Positions 6,404 through 14,968 of a DNA stretch of 64,000 nucleotides are shown here, in pieces (the first letter of the stretch is position 1; each line of letters opens with the position of its first letter). Source of the stretch: Aquabacter cavernae (lineage in GTDB: Bacteria; Pseudomonadota; Alphaproteobacteria; Rhizobiales; Xanthobacteraceae). A program made the translations under genes and the position numbers. The notes below the pieces were generated by a model. That model was not told the DNA's origin. It did not search any database and saw only the letters and a list, made by a program, of their open reading frames with translations. The DNA lies in the NCBI RefSeq assembly GCF_003993795.1, contig NZ_RWKV01000010.1, forward strand, positions 33,951 through 97,950, written 5' to 3'.

Positions 6404-9272
6404 TCACTGGCAGGCTTCGCAGGTGGGATCGTTGATGGAGCAGGCATTGCCCCAGGCTTCGGCGGGCGCGACCGCGATGGGCGCGGCGGCGGACGGGACC
6501 GTGGCGGAGACGGCGTTGAGCTTGCCGTCCGTGCCCTTCAGGGTGGATTTCTCCACATGGGTGGCCGAGCGGGAGCGCAGGTAATAGGTGGTCTTCAGAC
6601 CCCGCTTCCAGGCGAGCCGATAGAGCGCGTCCAGCGCCTTGCCCGAGGGATTGGCGATGTAGAGGTTCAGCGACTGGGCCTGGTCGATCCACTTCTGGCG
6701 CCGCGCCGCCGCCTCGATGAGCCAGGATGTGTCGATCTCGAAGGCGGTGGCATAAAGCGCCTTCAGGTCGTCCGGGATGCGGTCGATCTGCCCCAGGCTC
6801 CCGTCGAAATATTTGAGGTCCGACACCATCACCTCGTCCCACAGGCCGAGGGCTTTCAGGTCATGGACAAGGGCGGCGTTCACCACCGTGAAGTCGCCCG
6901 ACATGTTCGATTTCACATAGAGGTTCTGGTAGCCGGGCTCGATGGACTGGCTGACCCCGCAGATGTTGGAGATGGTGGCGGTGGGGGCGATGGCCATGGT
7001 GTTGGAATTGCGCATGCCCGTGGTCTTCACCCGCGCGCGCAGGCCTTCCCAGTCCAGTGTCGTCGAGCGGTCGAGATCGAGCCCGCCGCGCGCCGCCGCC
7101 AGCAGGTCCACGCTGTCGATGGGGAGCACGCCCTTGGACCAGAGCGAGCCCTCGAAGCTGGGATAGCGGCCCCGCTCGGCGGCAAGGTCCACCGAGGCGG
7201 AGATGGCGTGGAAGGACAGCGCCTCCATGCTCTCGTCGGCGAAGCGCACGGCGGCCTGCGAGGCATAGGGCAGGCGCAGGGCCTGAAGCGCATCCTGGAA
7301 GCCCATGAGGCCGAGGCCCACGGGGCGGTGCCGCAGGTTGGAACGGCGCGCCTCCGGGATGGTGTAGAAATTGATGTCGATGACATTGTCCAGCATGCGC
7401 ATGGCGGTCTTCACCGTCCGCGCCAGCCGCGCATGGTCGAGGCCATCCGCGTTCACATGGGCCAGCAGGTTCACGGAGCCCAGATTGCACACCGCCACCT
7501 CGTCGTCGGAGGTGTTGAGCGTGATCTCGGTGCACAGGTTCGAGGAATGCACCACGCCCGCATGCTGCTGGGGCGAGCGGATGTTGCAGGGATCCTTGAA
7601 GGTGATCCAGGGATGTCCGGTCTCGAACAGCATGGTGAGCATGCGCCGCCACAAATCCACGGCGCGCACCTGCTTGAACACCGTCATCTGGCCGCGTGCG
7701 GCCTTCGCCTCATAGCCCTCATAGGCGGCCTTGAAGGCGGGGCCGAAGAGGTCATGCAGGTCGCTCGCCTCGTCGGGTGAGAACAGCGTCCAGGGGCCGT
7801 CCGCCTCCACGCGCTCCATGAACAGGTCCGGCACCCAGTTGGCGGTGTTCATGTCGTGGGTGCGGCGGCGCTCGTCGCCGGTATTCTTCCGCAGATCGAG
7901 GAAGTCCTCGATGTCCACATGCCAGGTTTCCAGATACGCGCAGACCGCGCCCTTGCGCTTGCCGCCCTGGTTCACGGCGATGGCCGTGTCGTTCGCCACC
8001 TTCAGGAACGGGACCACGCCCTGGCTCTCGCCGTTGGTGCCCTTGATATGCGCGCCGAGCCCGCGCACCCGCGTCCAGTCATTGCCGAGGCCGCCGGAAT
8101 ATTTGGCGAGCAGGGCATTGTCCTTCACCGCCTTGAAGATGCCGTCGAGATCATCCGCCACCGTGGTGAGGAAGCAGGAGGAGAGTTGTGGGCGCAGGGT
8201 GCCGGAATTGAACAGAGTGGGCGTGGAGGCCATGAAATCGAAGGAGGAGAGCAGGCCGTAGAATTCGATGGCCTTCGCCTCCCGGTCGATTTCGCGCACC
8301 GCGAGCCCCATGGCGACGCGCATGAAGAAGGCCTGCGGCAGCTCGAACCGCGTGCCGCGCACATGCAGGAAGTAGCGGTCATAGAGGGTCTGGAGGCCGA
8401 GGAAGTCGAACTGCAGATCGCGCTCCGGCTTCAGGGCGGCGGCGAGGCGGGGCAGATCGAAGCGGGCGAGTTCGGGGTCGAGCAGTTCGGCGGCGATGCC
8501 GGTCTTCACGAATCCGAGGAAATAGTCGCCATAGCGCTCCGCCATTTCCCCCTGCGTCGCCTGCTCGGCACGGCCGGAGACAAAGGTGAGGGCTTCCCGG
8601 CGCAGCTTGTCCAGCAGCAGGCGGGCGCTGACCTTGGTGTAGTTGGGCTCGGTCTCGATGAGCGTGCGGGCGGCGAGGATGGGCGCGAGGCCAAGCTCGT
8701 CCGTGGAGATGCCGTCATAGAGATTGCGGCGGGTTTCGCCGAGGATGGCCGCCTGGGAGACCCCCTCCAGCCCCTCGCAGGCCTCCCGCACCACCGCGTC
8801 GAGGCGCGCCGTGTCCAGGGCAATGAGGCTGCCGTCTGCCGCCTTCATGCGCAGCGAAGGGGCGGCGGGAGCGGCCACGGCCTTCGCCCGCTCGCGGGTC
8901 CGCTCCTCGCGATACAGCACATAGGCGCGCCACCTTGTGGTGCTCGCTGCGCATCAGGGCCAGTTCCGCCTGGTCCTGGATATCCTCGATATGGAAGGTC
9001 CGTCCGCCCCGCCGCGTCAGGCCGGAGACGATCTGGGCGGTGAGTTCGGCCACCGCCTCATGAATGCGCCGCGAGGCGGCGGCGGTGCCGCCCTCCACCG
9101 CGAGGAAGGCCTTGGTGAGGGCGACGGAGATCTTGGAGGCATCGAAGGGGGAGACCGCGCCGTTGCGGCGGATCACCTGGAAGCCCGGCTCGGAGGCCGT
9201 CGCCGGTTCGGACAGGGACCGCTCCGGGATGATGGTCGGCGCGGGCTTGGTGGTTTCGATCTGGAGAGACAT
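6404..9272 (-). CDS. nrdA: Ribonucleotide reductase class I large subunit NrdA, frameshifted
   Basis: NrdA is the catalytic subunit that reduces ribonucleotides. The start ATG at 9272 begins [12 protein letters not shown], and an ATP-cone regulatory domain occupies about residues 29-118. The reading frame then breaks at 8924-8931, where GGCGCGCC appears to have lost one GC pair. Restoring two bases gives the expected [17 protein letters not shown] junction and a 956-residue protein. The rest is intact: LSSCFL (redox Cys, near 364), NLCTEI (thiyl Cys, near 580), [10 protein letters not shown] (partner Cys) and the C-terminal TCEACQ pair. Without the repair, translation in the first frame would end near 8715. 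The downstream frame, open from 8920, lacks the ATP cone. It is either a recent mutation or a sequence error in a GC run; no programmed-slippage signal is visible. Confidence 0.88.
8924..8931 (-). other. Two-base deletion (frameshift) site in nrdA
   Basis: The minus strand reads GTG GCG CGC CTA TGT, while family sequences require GTG GCG CGC GCC TAT GTG. Adding one GC dinucleotide to the alternating GC run restores one continuous frame. I see no upstream slippery heptamer or strong downstream hairpin that would suggest programmed frameshifting. Confidence 0.8.
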
Positions 9273-9281
9273 CGGCTTGGA

Positions 9282-9296
9282 CCCCAAAATTTGGGG
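9282..9296 (-). promoter_or_regulatory. Hairpin just upstream of the nrdA start
   Basis: CCCCAAA and TTTGGGG pair with a one-base spacer, 9 nt upstream of the nrdA ATG. The 3' arm carries GGGG, the only Shine-Dalgarno-like stretch here. The hairpin could therefore hide the ribosome site and act as the expression platform of the upstream cobalamin riboswitch. This role is inference. Confidence 0.45.
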
Positions 9297-9365
9297 CAAA
9301 GGCCGAGCGGATGCGCGAGGAAGAATCACACACGGCATGGAGAGCCTGCGCGACCGCCAAGCGTT

Positions 9366-9391
9366 CCACCGGGACACCCCGCCCGAGGACG
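9366..9391 (-). promoter_or_regulatory. Conserved riboswitch 3' arm (L13 kissing-loop candidate), nrdA copy
   Basis: Identical over 26 nt to 2774-2799 and again 13 nt beyond the B12 box. It contains GCGGGG complementary to CCCCGC in the aptamer L5 loop. Identity at this fixed distance, while flanking leader sequence differs, argues for a functional arm or for recent copying of the whole riboswitch. Confidence 0.7.
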
Positions 9392-9403
9392 ATTCTGCTG
9401 TCG

Positions 9404-9572
9404 CGGCAGGTCTCCTGGCTCGCGGGTCGTCGCCTGACATCCGGCCTTCCCGGGATCGCTCCCAGTGACACTGATGGATATTGGCTCGCCGCTTACAGTT
9501 GCGGGGGCAGCTCCGGCCTTGGCACTCCCTTTCAGGAGGCGCCGCACCGGCTTCCCTCTTAGCTCTCGCTCT
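9404..9572 (-). promoter_or_regulatory. Cobalamin (B12) riboswitch of nrdAB
   Basis: On the minus strand the blocks AGAGGGAAGCCGGTGCGGC, CTGCCCCCGCAACTGTAAGC, TCAGTGTCACTGG, GGGAAGGCCGGA and the B12 box GAGCCAGGAGACCTGCC (9405-9421) follow one another as in class I cobalamin riboswitches. The core is nearly identical to the metE copy. Placed ahead of an oxygen-dependent class I reductase, it would repress nrdAB when B12 is available, presumably because a B12-dependent class II enzyme (NrdJ) is encoded elsewhere. Confidence 0.95.
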
Positions 9573-9592
9573 TTCGAGTCGAGAGACCGTGA

Positions 9593-9639
9593 CCACCATA
9601 TTTGGGATCAGATGGCGGGTCGGTGTCAATATATGGTGT
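9593..9639. promoter_or_regulatory. Tandem NrdR boxes at the nrdAB promoter
   Basis: TGTCAATATATGGTGT (9624-9639) matches the NrdR consensus acaCwAtATaTwGtgt very well. CCACCATATTTGGGAT (9593-9608) is a weaker second copy. Their starts are 31 bp apart, three helical turns, the normal arrangement for this repressor. On the minus strand the better box overlaps a TTGACA -35 hexamer, so bound NrdR-ATP/dATP would block the promoter. Confidence 0.8.
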
Positions 9640-9853
9640 GATATAAGCTGTGGCCTGATGCTGGCTGAACGTCTCGCATCCGGCTCTCCTCTTCGCCACA
9701 AGCGTTGCCGCGCCTGGGTCGAGGCCCCCCGTGGACGCCGGCGCGTGCCGTGGGCGGAGGACGGACTTGTCCTCTCTGCGACGCAGTGGGCGAGAGCGGC
9801 ATCCGCAGGCATGCGGGGCCGCGTCGAAGCGCGGCCCAAAAGACCGATGAACC
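9640..9853. other. Intergenic spacer between the nrdAB promoter and livF
   Basis: No gene is supported here. Upstream parts of the nrdAB promoter region extend into it, and the 3' end of the livF transcript lies near 9850. I see a GC-rich stretch (9700-9800) but no convincing terminator with a U-tract. Confidence 0.4.
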
Positions 9854-10591
9854 CTAGCTGTGCTCCAGGCCCATCATGGCGGCGCGTAGGTCTTCGGGGT
9901 CGATCTGCTCCACCGCGCGGTCGATGGCGCGGATGATGTGGCCGTGCGAGAGCACGTAGGCGCGGGACGCAAGGTCCACGGCCTGGAAGAAGCTCTGCTC
10001 CGCCATGAGGATGGTCAGCTTCTGCGTGGTCTGAAGCTCGCGCACCGCCTCGAAGACCTGGCCCACCACGATGGGCGCGAGGCCCACGGACGGCTCGTCG
10101 ATGAGCATGATGCGCGGCGAGGTCATGAGCGCCCGCGCGATGGCGAGAAGCTGCTGCTGCCCGCCGCTCATGGTGGACGCCTGCTGCGCGCGCCGCTCCT
10201 TCAGCAGGGGAAAGGTCGTGTAGCAGAAGTCGAGATTTCGCGAGATCTGGTCCTTCGCCCGCGGGCAGCTGCCCGCGAGGATGAGGTTTTCCTCGACCGT
10301 CAGGTTGGGCACCAGCCGGCGTCCCTCGGGCACCAGGGCGACGCCCGCATTGACGATCTCATGGGGCTGGAGGCGCGCAAGGTCGATGGTCTGCCCGTCC
10401 CAGTCCAGCAGGATGCGCCCGCCTTGAGGGCGCACGAAGCCGAGAATGGTGTTGAGGAGCGTGCTCTTGCCGTTGCCGTTGGTGCCCAGCAGGGCGACGA
10501 ACTCGCTCTCGCGCACCTCCATGCAGACATCGTGCAGCACGGCCACGCTGCCGTACCCGGCATTGAGGTTTTCAATGACGAGTCTGTTCAC
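9854..10591 (-). CDS. livF: Branched-chain amino-acid/aromatic-acid type ABC transporter ATPase LivF
   Basis: This 245-residue ATPase has Walker A GTNGNGKST, the signature MSGGQQQ, Walker B IMLIDEPS and the usual short LivF length. Together with LivG it powers uptake through LivHM. The GTG at 10591 is chosen because AAGGTG lies about 7 nt upstream and the frame overlaps the livG 3' end by only 20 nt; the ATG at 10633 would overlap much more. It is the last gene of a nine-gene minus-strand cluster that also encodes dioxygenase and CoA-transferase genes. The cargo is therefore more likely an aromatic or related carboxylate than an amino acid (inference). Confidence 0.9.
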   Translation of the reverse strand: MNRLVIENLNAGYGSVAVLHDVCMEVRESEFVALLGTNGNGKSTLLNTILGFVRPQGGRILLDWDGQTIDLARLQPHEIVNAGVALVPEGRRLVPNLTVEENLILAGSCPRAKDQISRNLDFCYTTFPLLKERRAQQASTMSGGQQQLLAIARALMTSPRIMLIDEPSVGLAPIVVGQVFEAVRELQTTQKLTILMAEQSFFQAVDLASRAYVLSHGHIIRAIDRAVEQIDPEDLRAAMMGLEHS

Positions 10592-11297
10592 CGAAATACA
10601 CCTTCTGCACGATGGGGTCGTTGGCCACGGCATCGGGCGTGCCGTCGGCGATCAGCTTGCCCGTCTCCAGGCAGATGATGCGATGGGAGAAGCGCATCAC
10701 CGCATGCATGATGTGCTCAATCATGATGACCGCGACGCCGCTCTCGTTGAGCCGCTCCAGGATCTCCAGGACATCGTCGATCTCGCGCTCGGAGAGGCCC
10801 GCCATGGCTTCGTCCGCGATGAGCACCTTCGGCCGCCCGGCCAAGGCACGCGCCAGTTCCAGCTTGCGCAGTTCGAGCTGGGTGAGCCCGCCCGCCTCAT
10901 ACGCCGCCCGGCTTGCGAGCCCCACGGAGGCGAGCACCTCCATGGCCCGCCCGTGGGGATCGGGCACGTCATGCAGGTGGTCCATGGGCACCAGCAGGTT
11001 TTCCAGCACGGTCATGCCTGTGAAGGGCTTGGGGATCTGGAAGCTGCGGGCAAGGCCCATGCGTGCGCGCCGGTGGGGCGCGAGCTTGGTCACCTTCTGG
11101 CCCATGAACCACACGTCTCCCGCGCTCGGGATGAGCGTGCCGGACAGGCAGTTGATGAGGGTGGTCTTGCCGGAGCCGTTGGGGCCGATCACCCCGAGCC
11201 GCTCCCCGGCCTTCAGGGACACGGTGACGGGCCCCAGCGCCCGCAGGGTGCCGAACGTCTTCTCGACGCCGGCCACATGGAGAATGGGGTCGCTCAT
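10572..11297 (-). CDS. livG: HAAT-family ABC transporter ATPase LivG
   Basis: A 241-residue ATPase with Walker A GPNGSGKTT, signature LTQLELRKLELARAL (the LivG variant of the signature loop) and Walker B VLIADEAMAGL. The helper segment RSFQIPKPFTGMTVLENLL is typical of LivG proteins. The ATG at 11297 overlaps the livM stop codon as ATGA, which indicates translational coupling. It forms the second nucleotide-binding subunit of the hydrophobic amino-acid type importer with LivF, LivH and LivM. Family certain; the substrate is inferred from the neighbouring ring-cleavage genes. Confidence 0.92.
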   Translation of the reverse strand: MSDPILHVAGVEKTFGTLRALGPVTVSLKAGERLGVIGPNGSGKTTLINCLSGTLIPSAGDVWFMGQKVTKLAPHRRARMGLARSFQIPKPFTGMTVLENLLVPMDHLHDVPDPHGRAMEVLASVGLASRAAYEAGGLTQLELRKLELARALAGRPKVLIADEAMAGLSEREIDDVLEILERLNESGVAVIMIEHIMHAVMRFSHRIICLETGKLIADGTPDAVANDPIVQKVYFGEQTRH

Positions 11298-12307
11298 GCG
11301 CGGTTTCCCTTCTTGAAGCGGTCCAGCAGGCCGAGGATGCCGTCCGGCGCCACGGCCACGACGGCGATCAGCACCACGCCCACGAGCAGGATGTTCAGTT
11401 CCGAGGAAATGGTGATGGTGGCGCCCTGCTGCACCGTTCCCAGCAGGATCGCGCCGATGACCGGGCCGGGCCAGGACTTCTTGCCGCCGATGAGCGGCAT
11501 GGCGATGGCATTCAGCGCCAGGGCGAGGCCGAACACGGTCTCCGGCTCGATGAAGGAGGCGTAGAAGACCAGCGGCGCGCCGGTCATGGAGAGGATGGCG
11601 CCGCTGATGGCGCAGGCGGCGAGCTTCAGGCGGAAGGTGGGCACGCCCGCGCATTCGGCGGCCTCTTCCGAGGCCCGCAGGGCGCGGAAACCGCGGCCCA
11701 CCCAGGACACCTCGATCCACCGCGCGACCGCCACGGCGAAGATGGCGGTTCCCAGCATGACCAGGAACAGGAACTGGACCTGGCCGCCGGCCCAGGCGGG
11801 AGCCTCGGGCGGCATCAAGGCGAGGCCGCTGGCGCCGCCCAGATAGTCGGTGTTCAGCACCAGCGTATGGGCCATCACCACCAGCGCAATGGTGGCGATG
11901 GCGAAATAGACGCCCTGCACCCGCAACGTCATATAGCCCATGAGCAGGCCAAGCACCCCGCCCACCGCCGCCGCCACAGGCAGGCAGAGCAGGACGGGGG
12001 CATCGAACGCCTTCAGCAGCAGCGCGCCCGTATAGGCGCCCACCCCATAGAAGGCGGCCGCGCCGAAATTGATGTAGCCCGCATAGCCGCCGAGCACGTT
12101 CCAGCCTGTCGCCAGCGCCACATATTGGATGATGATGTAGGAGGCGAAGAAGAAGAACGGGTTCTCCACCGCCCGGGTCAGAAACACCCCGACGGCGAAG
12201 ATGGCCAGCGCGCCCAGGATGAAGGCGAGGCTGCGGACATTGGTGAGGCGGCTACCCGCGGGGCGCGCGGGCCGCACGGCCGGGAGGGTGGAGGTCTTCG
12301 AGGTCAT
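11294..12307 (-). CDS. livM: HAAT-family ABC transporter permease LivM
   Basis: The 337-residue membrane protein has about eight to ten hydrophobic segments, beginning after a basic N-terminus at about residues 28-45. The family motif region GWNVLGGYAGYINFGAAAFYGVGAYT (positions about 68-93) and the cytoplasmic loop RGFRALRASEEAAECAGV, which contacts the ATPases, are clear. It pairs with LivH to form the translocation pore. Start and stop overlap its neighbours by four bases on both sides, so it is embedded in a tight operon. Confidence 0.93.
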   Translation of the reverse strand: MTSKTSTLPAVRPARPAGSRLTNVRSLAFILGALAIFAVGVFLTRAVENPFFFFASYIIIQYVALATGWNVLGGYAGYINFGAAAFYGVGAYTGALLLKAFDAPVLLCLPVAAAVGGVLGLLMGYMTLRVQGVYFAIATIALVVMAHTLVLNTDYLGGASGLALMPPEAPAWAGGQVQFLFLVMLGTAIFAVAVARWIEVSWVGRGFRALRASEEAAECAGVPTFRLKLAACAISGAILSMTGAPLVFYASFIEPETVFGLALALNAIAMPLIGGKKSWPGPVIGAILLGTVQQGATITISSELNILLVGVVLIAVVAVAPDGILGLLDRFKKGNRA

Positions 12308-13179
12308 CGACGGGCTCCGAACAGTCCCTGCGGCCGCAGCGCCAGCGTGGCGAGGAGGATGGAGAAGGCCACCGCCGGGGCCCAGGACGGGCTGGCGAAG
12401 GCGGAGACCAGCGCCTCGGACACGCCGATGAGGATGCCGGCGGCGATGGTGCCGGGAATGGAGCCCATGCCCGCCAGAACCACCACGGCGAAGGCCCGGC
12501 CGATCTGGAGGCGCCCGCCGAAGGGATCCACCGGGCCGATGATGATGAGTGCCGCGCCCGCCACCACCGCCGTGGCGGCGGCGATGCCGAAGGCGTGCCG
12601 CTTGATCCAGCGCGGATCAATGCCGCTCACGCTCAGCGCCCGTTCGTCATGAGCCACCGCGCGCACGGCGATGCCCGTGTGGGTGTGGCGCAGATAGAGC
12701 CAGAGCGCGGCCACCATGACGGGGGCGAGGAGCGCGGGAACCAGCAGGCGATAGGGCAGGGACAGGAGGCCGATGGTGAGGCTCTGGCCCACATAGCCCA
12801 CGGAAACCGACTGCTGATTGGTGCCGAAGCGCATCAGCAGCAGGGTTTCCAGCACCAGCGAGACGCCGAAGAACAAGGTCAGCGCGTTCATGGTGTCGGC
12901 CGAGCCCCTGCGCTCGAAGACGCGCGCATAGAATTCGTAGAAGCCGAGGCCCGCCACGTAGAAGGGCGCGAGGGCGAGAAGCGCCACCAGCAGCGGGTCG
13001 AGGCCATAGGAATTGCCCATGGCCACCACATAGGCGCCCGCGATGACGAACGCCGGGTGGGCGATGTTCGGGATGTGGAGCAGCCCGAACGTCACGGCGA
13101 GGCCCAGCGCCAGCGCGGCATAGATGCTGCCGAGCATGACGCCGGTGCCGATGGCGTTGATGAACTGGTCAGCGAACAT
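12304..13179 (-). CDS. livH: HAAT-family ABC transporter permease LivH
   Basis: The 291-residue permease shows the LivH hallmarks: GTGVMLGSIYAALALGLAVT (first membrane segment), NIAHPAFVIAGAYVV (a variant of the NxAHGxxxxxGAY motif) and the ATPase-coupling loop around RAVAHDERALSVSGID. It forms the pore with LivM. The gene begins 63 bp after the binding-protein stop, the largest gap within the transporter part of the operon. The binding protein upstream likely supplies substrate from the periplasm. Confidence 0.92.
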   Translation of the reverse strand: MFADQFINAIGTGVMLGSIYAALALGLAVTFGLLHIPNIAHPAFVIAGAYVVAMGNSYGLDPLLVALLALAPFYVAGLGFYEFYARVFERRGSADTMNALTLFFGVSLVLETLLLMRFGTNQQSVSVGYVGQSLTIGLLSLPYRLLVPALLAPVMVAALWLYLRHTHTGIAVRAVAHDERALSVSGIDPRWIKRHAFGIAAATAVVAGAALIIIGPVDPFGGRLQIGRAFAVVVLAGMGSIPGTIAAGILIGVSEALVSAFASPSWAPAVAFSILLATLALRPQGLFGARR

Positions 13180-13242
13180 GGGCGGCGCCCCCCCGGTTCC
13201 CGAGAGCCTGCGGCCGCTGAGCGGACCTCTTGGATGTCTGGG

Positions 13243-14511
13243 TCAAGCCGCGCGCGCCTTCATGAAGGGTTGGATGAGATCCCCCGACTTCAGCGCGGAG
13301 GGATCGAGGATCACCTGGCGGCCGGGCTGGCGGAACTGTTCGATGTCGTTGCCCTTGATGCCCTGGAACTGGGTCATCAGCACCCGCCGCTCGGTCCAGT
13401 CGCCCATCTCGTTGAACTGGGCGTTGCCCACCAGGGTGGGCGTGGGATTGGCGTGCAGATAGGCGGCCATGGCGGCGCTGTCCGTGGAGCCCGCGCCCTT
13501 CACCGCCTGGGCGATGAGCTGGCCGGCCACGTAGTAGAAGGGCGGAATGTAGAAGCCCAGCGGGTCCAGCTTCTCCGGCACCGCGATGGCCGTGTACCGC
13601 TCCAGGAAGCTCGTGACCTGCGGCGTCACCATGGTGGGCTCAGGCACGAACAGGTTGAAGTTCACGATGCCGTTCAGCGCCGGGCCCAGCGCCTGGAGGT
13701 TGGCCGCATATTGCGGACCCACCATGCCGCCGCCGAACAGCTTCACGCTGTCGCCGACACCCACTTCCGACAGGCCGCGCACCAGCGCGCTGCTGTCCGG
13801 CGGATAGGAGCAGACGAACACCGCGTCGGGCGTCGCGGCGCGCAAATTGCGCAGGATGGCCGAGAAGTCGGACGTGTTCGGCGGATAGCTCTGCTCGAAC
13901 ACGACTTCCTGGCCCAGCTCCTTGGCGGCGGCCTTGCCGCCGGCGGCCGAGACCTTCGCGAACTCCACGTCCGCGTTCAGGATGGCGATGCGCTTGCAGC
14001 CATTGGCCTTGCCGATCTCGAAGAAGCCGCGCGCCCAGTTCACCTTGGCGTCCGGTCCCCAGGGGGCGCTATGGAAGTAGCGGTCGCTCTTCACGCCATC
14101 ATTTCCCGCCAGCGCGAACATGCCCACCATGAAGCGGCCGCGCTGCTTGATGAAGGGCATGACCGGCGCGGAGAGCACGGCGCCGTAGGGGGAGATGAGG
14201 ACATCCACTTTGTCGATGTCCACGAGCTTCGAATAGATGCTGGGAATCTGCGCGACGGTGCTCTGGTCGTCATAGGTGACCAGCTCGACCTGACGGCCCA
14301 GCAGGCCGCCTGCCGCATTCACGTCGTCGCGCCAGATTTGCAGGCCCACGAGGCCCGCTTTGGTGGCCGAGAGCGGCCCCGTGAGGGAGAAGCTGGCGCC
14401 GACGCGCAGCGGGCGGCTCTGAGCCTGCCCCTGCGTCCAGACGGCGGGCGCTGCCACGGCCAGACCGGCGGTGGAGGCCAGCTGGACGAATTTCCTGCGA
14501 GAAATGGTCAT
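13243..14511 (-). CDS. Tat-exported LivK-type substrate-binding protein
   Basis: The 422-residue protein begins MTISRRKFVQLASTAGLAVA, a twin-arginine signal with cleavage after AQA near residue 31. The mature part is a type I periplasmic binding protein (Peripla_BP_6): RVGASFSLTGPLSATKAGL at the first strand and KANGCKRIAILNADVEFAK at the central linker. A GGGAGGAAACC Shine-Dalgarno precedes the ATG. It sits between the dioxygenase genes and livHMGF and is probably the receptor for the compound degraded by the upstream enzymes. The ligand cannot be read from the sequence. A second, Sec-exported binding protein of the same family lies at 19502-20710. Confidence 0.9.
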   Translation of the reverse strand: MTISRRKFVQLASTAGLAVAAPAVWTQGQAQSRPLRVGASFSLTGPLSATKAGLVGLQIWRDDVNAAGGLLGRQVELVTYDDQSTVAQIPSIYSKLVDIDKVDVLISPYGAVLSAPVMPFIKQRGRFMVGMFALAGNDGVKSDRYFHSAPWGPDAKVNWARGFFEIGKANGCKRIAILNADVEFAKVSAAGGKAAAKELGQEVVFEQSYPPNTSDFSAILRNLRAATPDAVFVCSYPPDSSALVRGLSEVGVGDSVKLFGGGMVGPQYAANLQALGPALNGIVNFNLFVPEPTMVTPQVTSFLERYTAIAVPEKLDPLGFYIPPFYYVAGQLIAQAVKGAGSTDSAAMAAYLHANPTPTLVGNAQFNEMGDWTERRVLMTQFQGIKGNDIEQFRQPGRQVILDPSALKSGDLIQPFMKARAA

Positions 14512-14602
14512 GGTTTCCTCCCGATCGAATGTTGTTTTTTGGCTTTGCGCGTGCCGACCGCCTCATGCCGCATGAAGACCGGCGCCGTGCGGCGCCGGCG
14601 CT

Positions 14603-14968
14603 TCAGAGCGCGATGGTCGGATACTCCCGCCCCCTCCAGTGCTGGAGCTTGGCGGCGAACTCCCGCTGGAACGACAGCGGGCCGTGCTTGTGCATGTAGT
14701 CTTCATCATAGATGGCGATGAAGATGGTCAGCGACAGGAAGAAATGGGCGCCCATCTCGAACAGCGCGACATAGTCGTGATTGATCAGTGCCTCGCGCTC
14801 GGCATCCGTGAAGCCGGTCACGGTGGTGACCTCGGACTCGTTCAGGCGCGGGCCGATGGACTGTTCCCATGTCGTGACGAAGGCGCGGGGCTCTTCCTTG
14901 TAGCGCCGCAGGAACTCGGGATCGCGATCCACGGTGTACAGGAATTTATTGACGTAATACTTGCTCAT
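14603..14968 (-). CDS. LigA-like alpha subunit of a class III extradiol dioxygenase
   Basis: This 121-residue protein matches the small alpha subunit (LigA, PF07746) of protocatechuate 4,5-dioxygenase-type enzymes: VNKFLYTVDRDPEFLRRYKE at the N-terminus, then LTDAER-like GFTDAEREALINHDYVALFEMGA (about residues 66-88). The alpha subunit caps the active site of the beta subunit. Its ATG overlaps the stop codon of the beta-subunit gene as ATGA, so the order is beta then alpha, the reverse of the classical ligAB order. Expression and assembly are probably coupled. The exact phenolic substrate is unknown. Confidence 0.87.
   Translation of the reverse strand: MSKYYVNKFLYTVDRDPEFLRRYKEEPRAFVTTWEQSIGPRLNESEVTTVTGFTDAEREALINHDYVALFEMGAHFFLSLTIFIAIYDEDYMHKHGPLSFQREFAAKLQHWRGREYPTIAL

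Noticed and set aside
6404..8920. Independent nrdA starting at GTG 8920 without the ATP cone
   Set aside because: The conserved [11 protein letters not shown] junction spans the break, and a conserved ATP cone with its own start lies immediately upstream. A frameshift explains both better.
8715..9839. Separate 374-codon gene covering the nrdA 5' end
   Set aside because: Its end (from 8930 on) is out-of-frame nrdA sequence, and its upstream part reads through the riboswitch and promoter. Only 8932-9272 is real coding sequence, belonging to nrdA.
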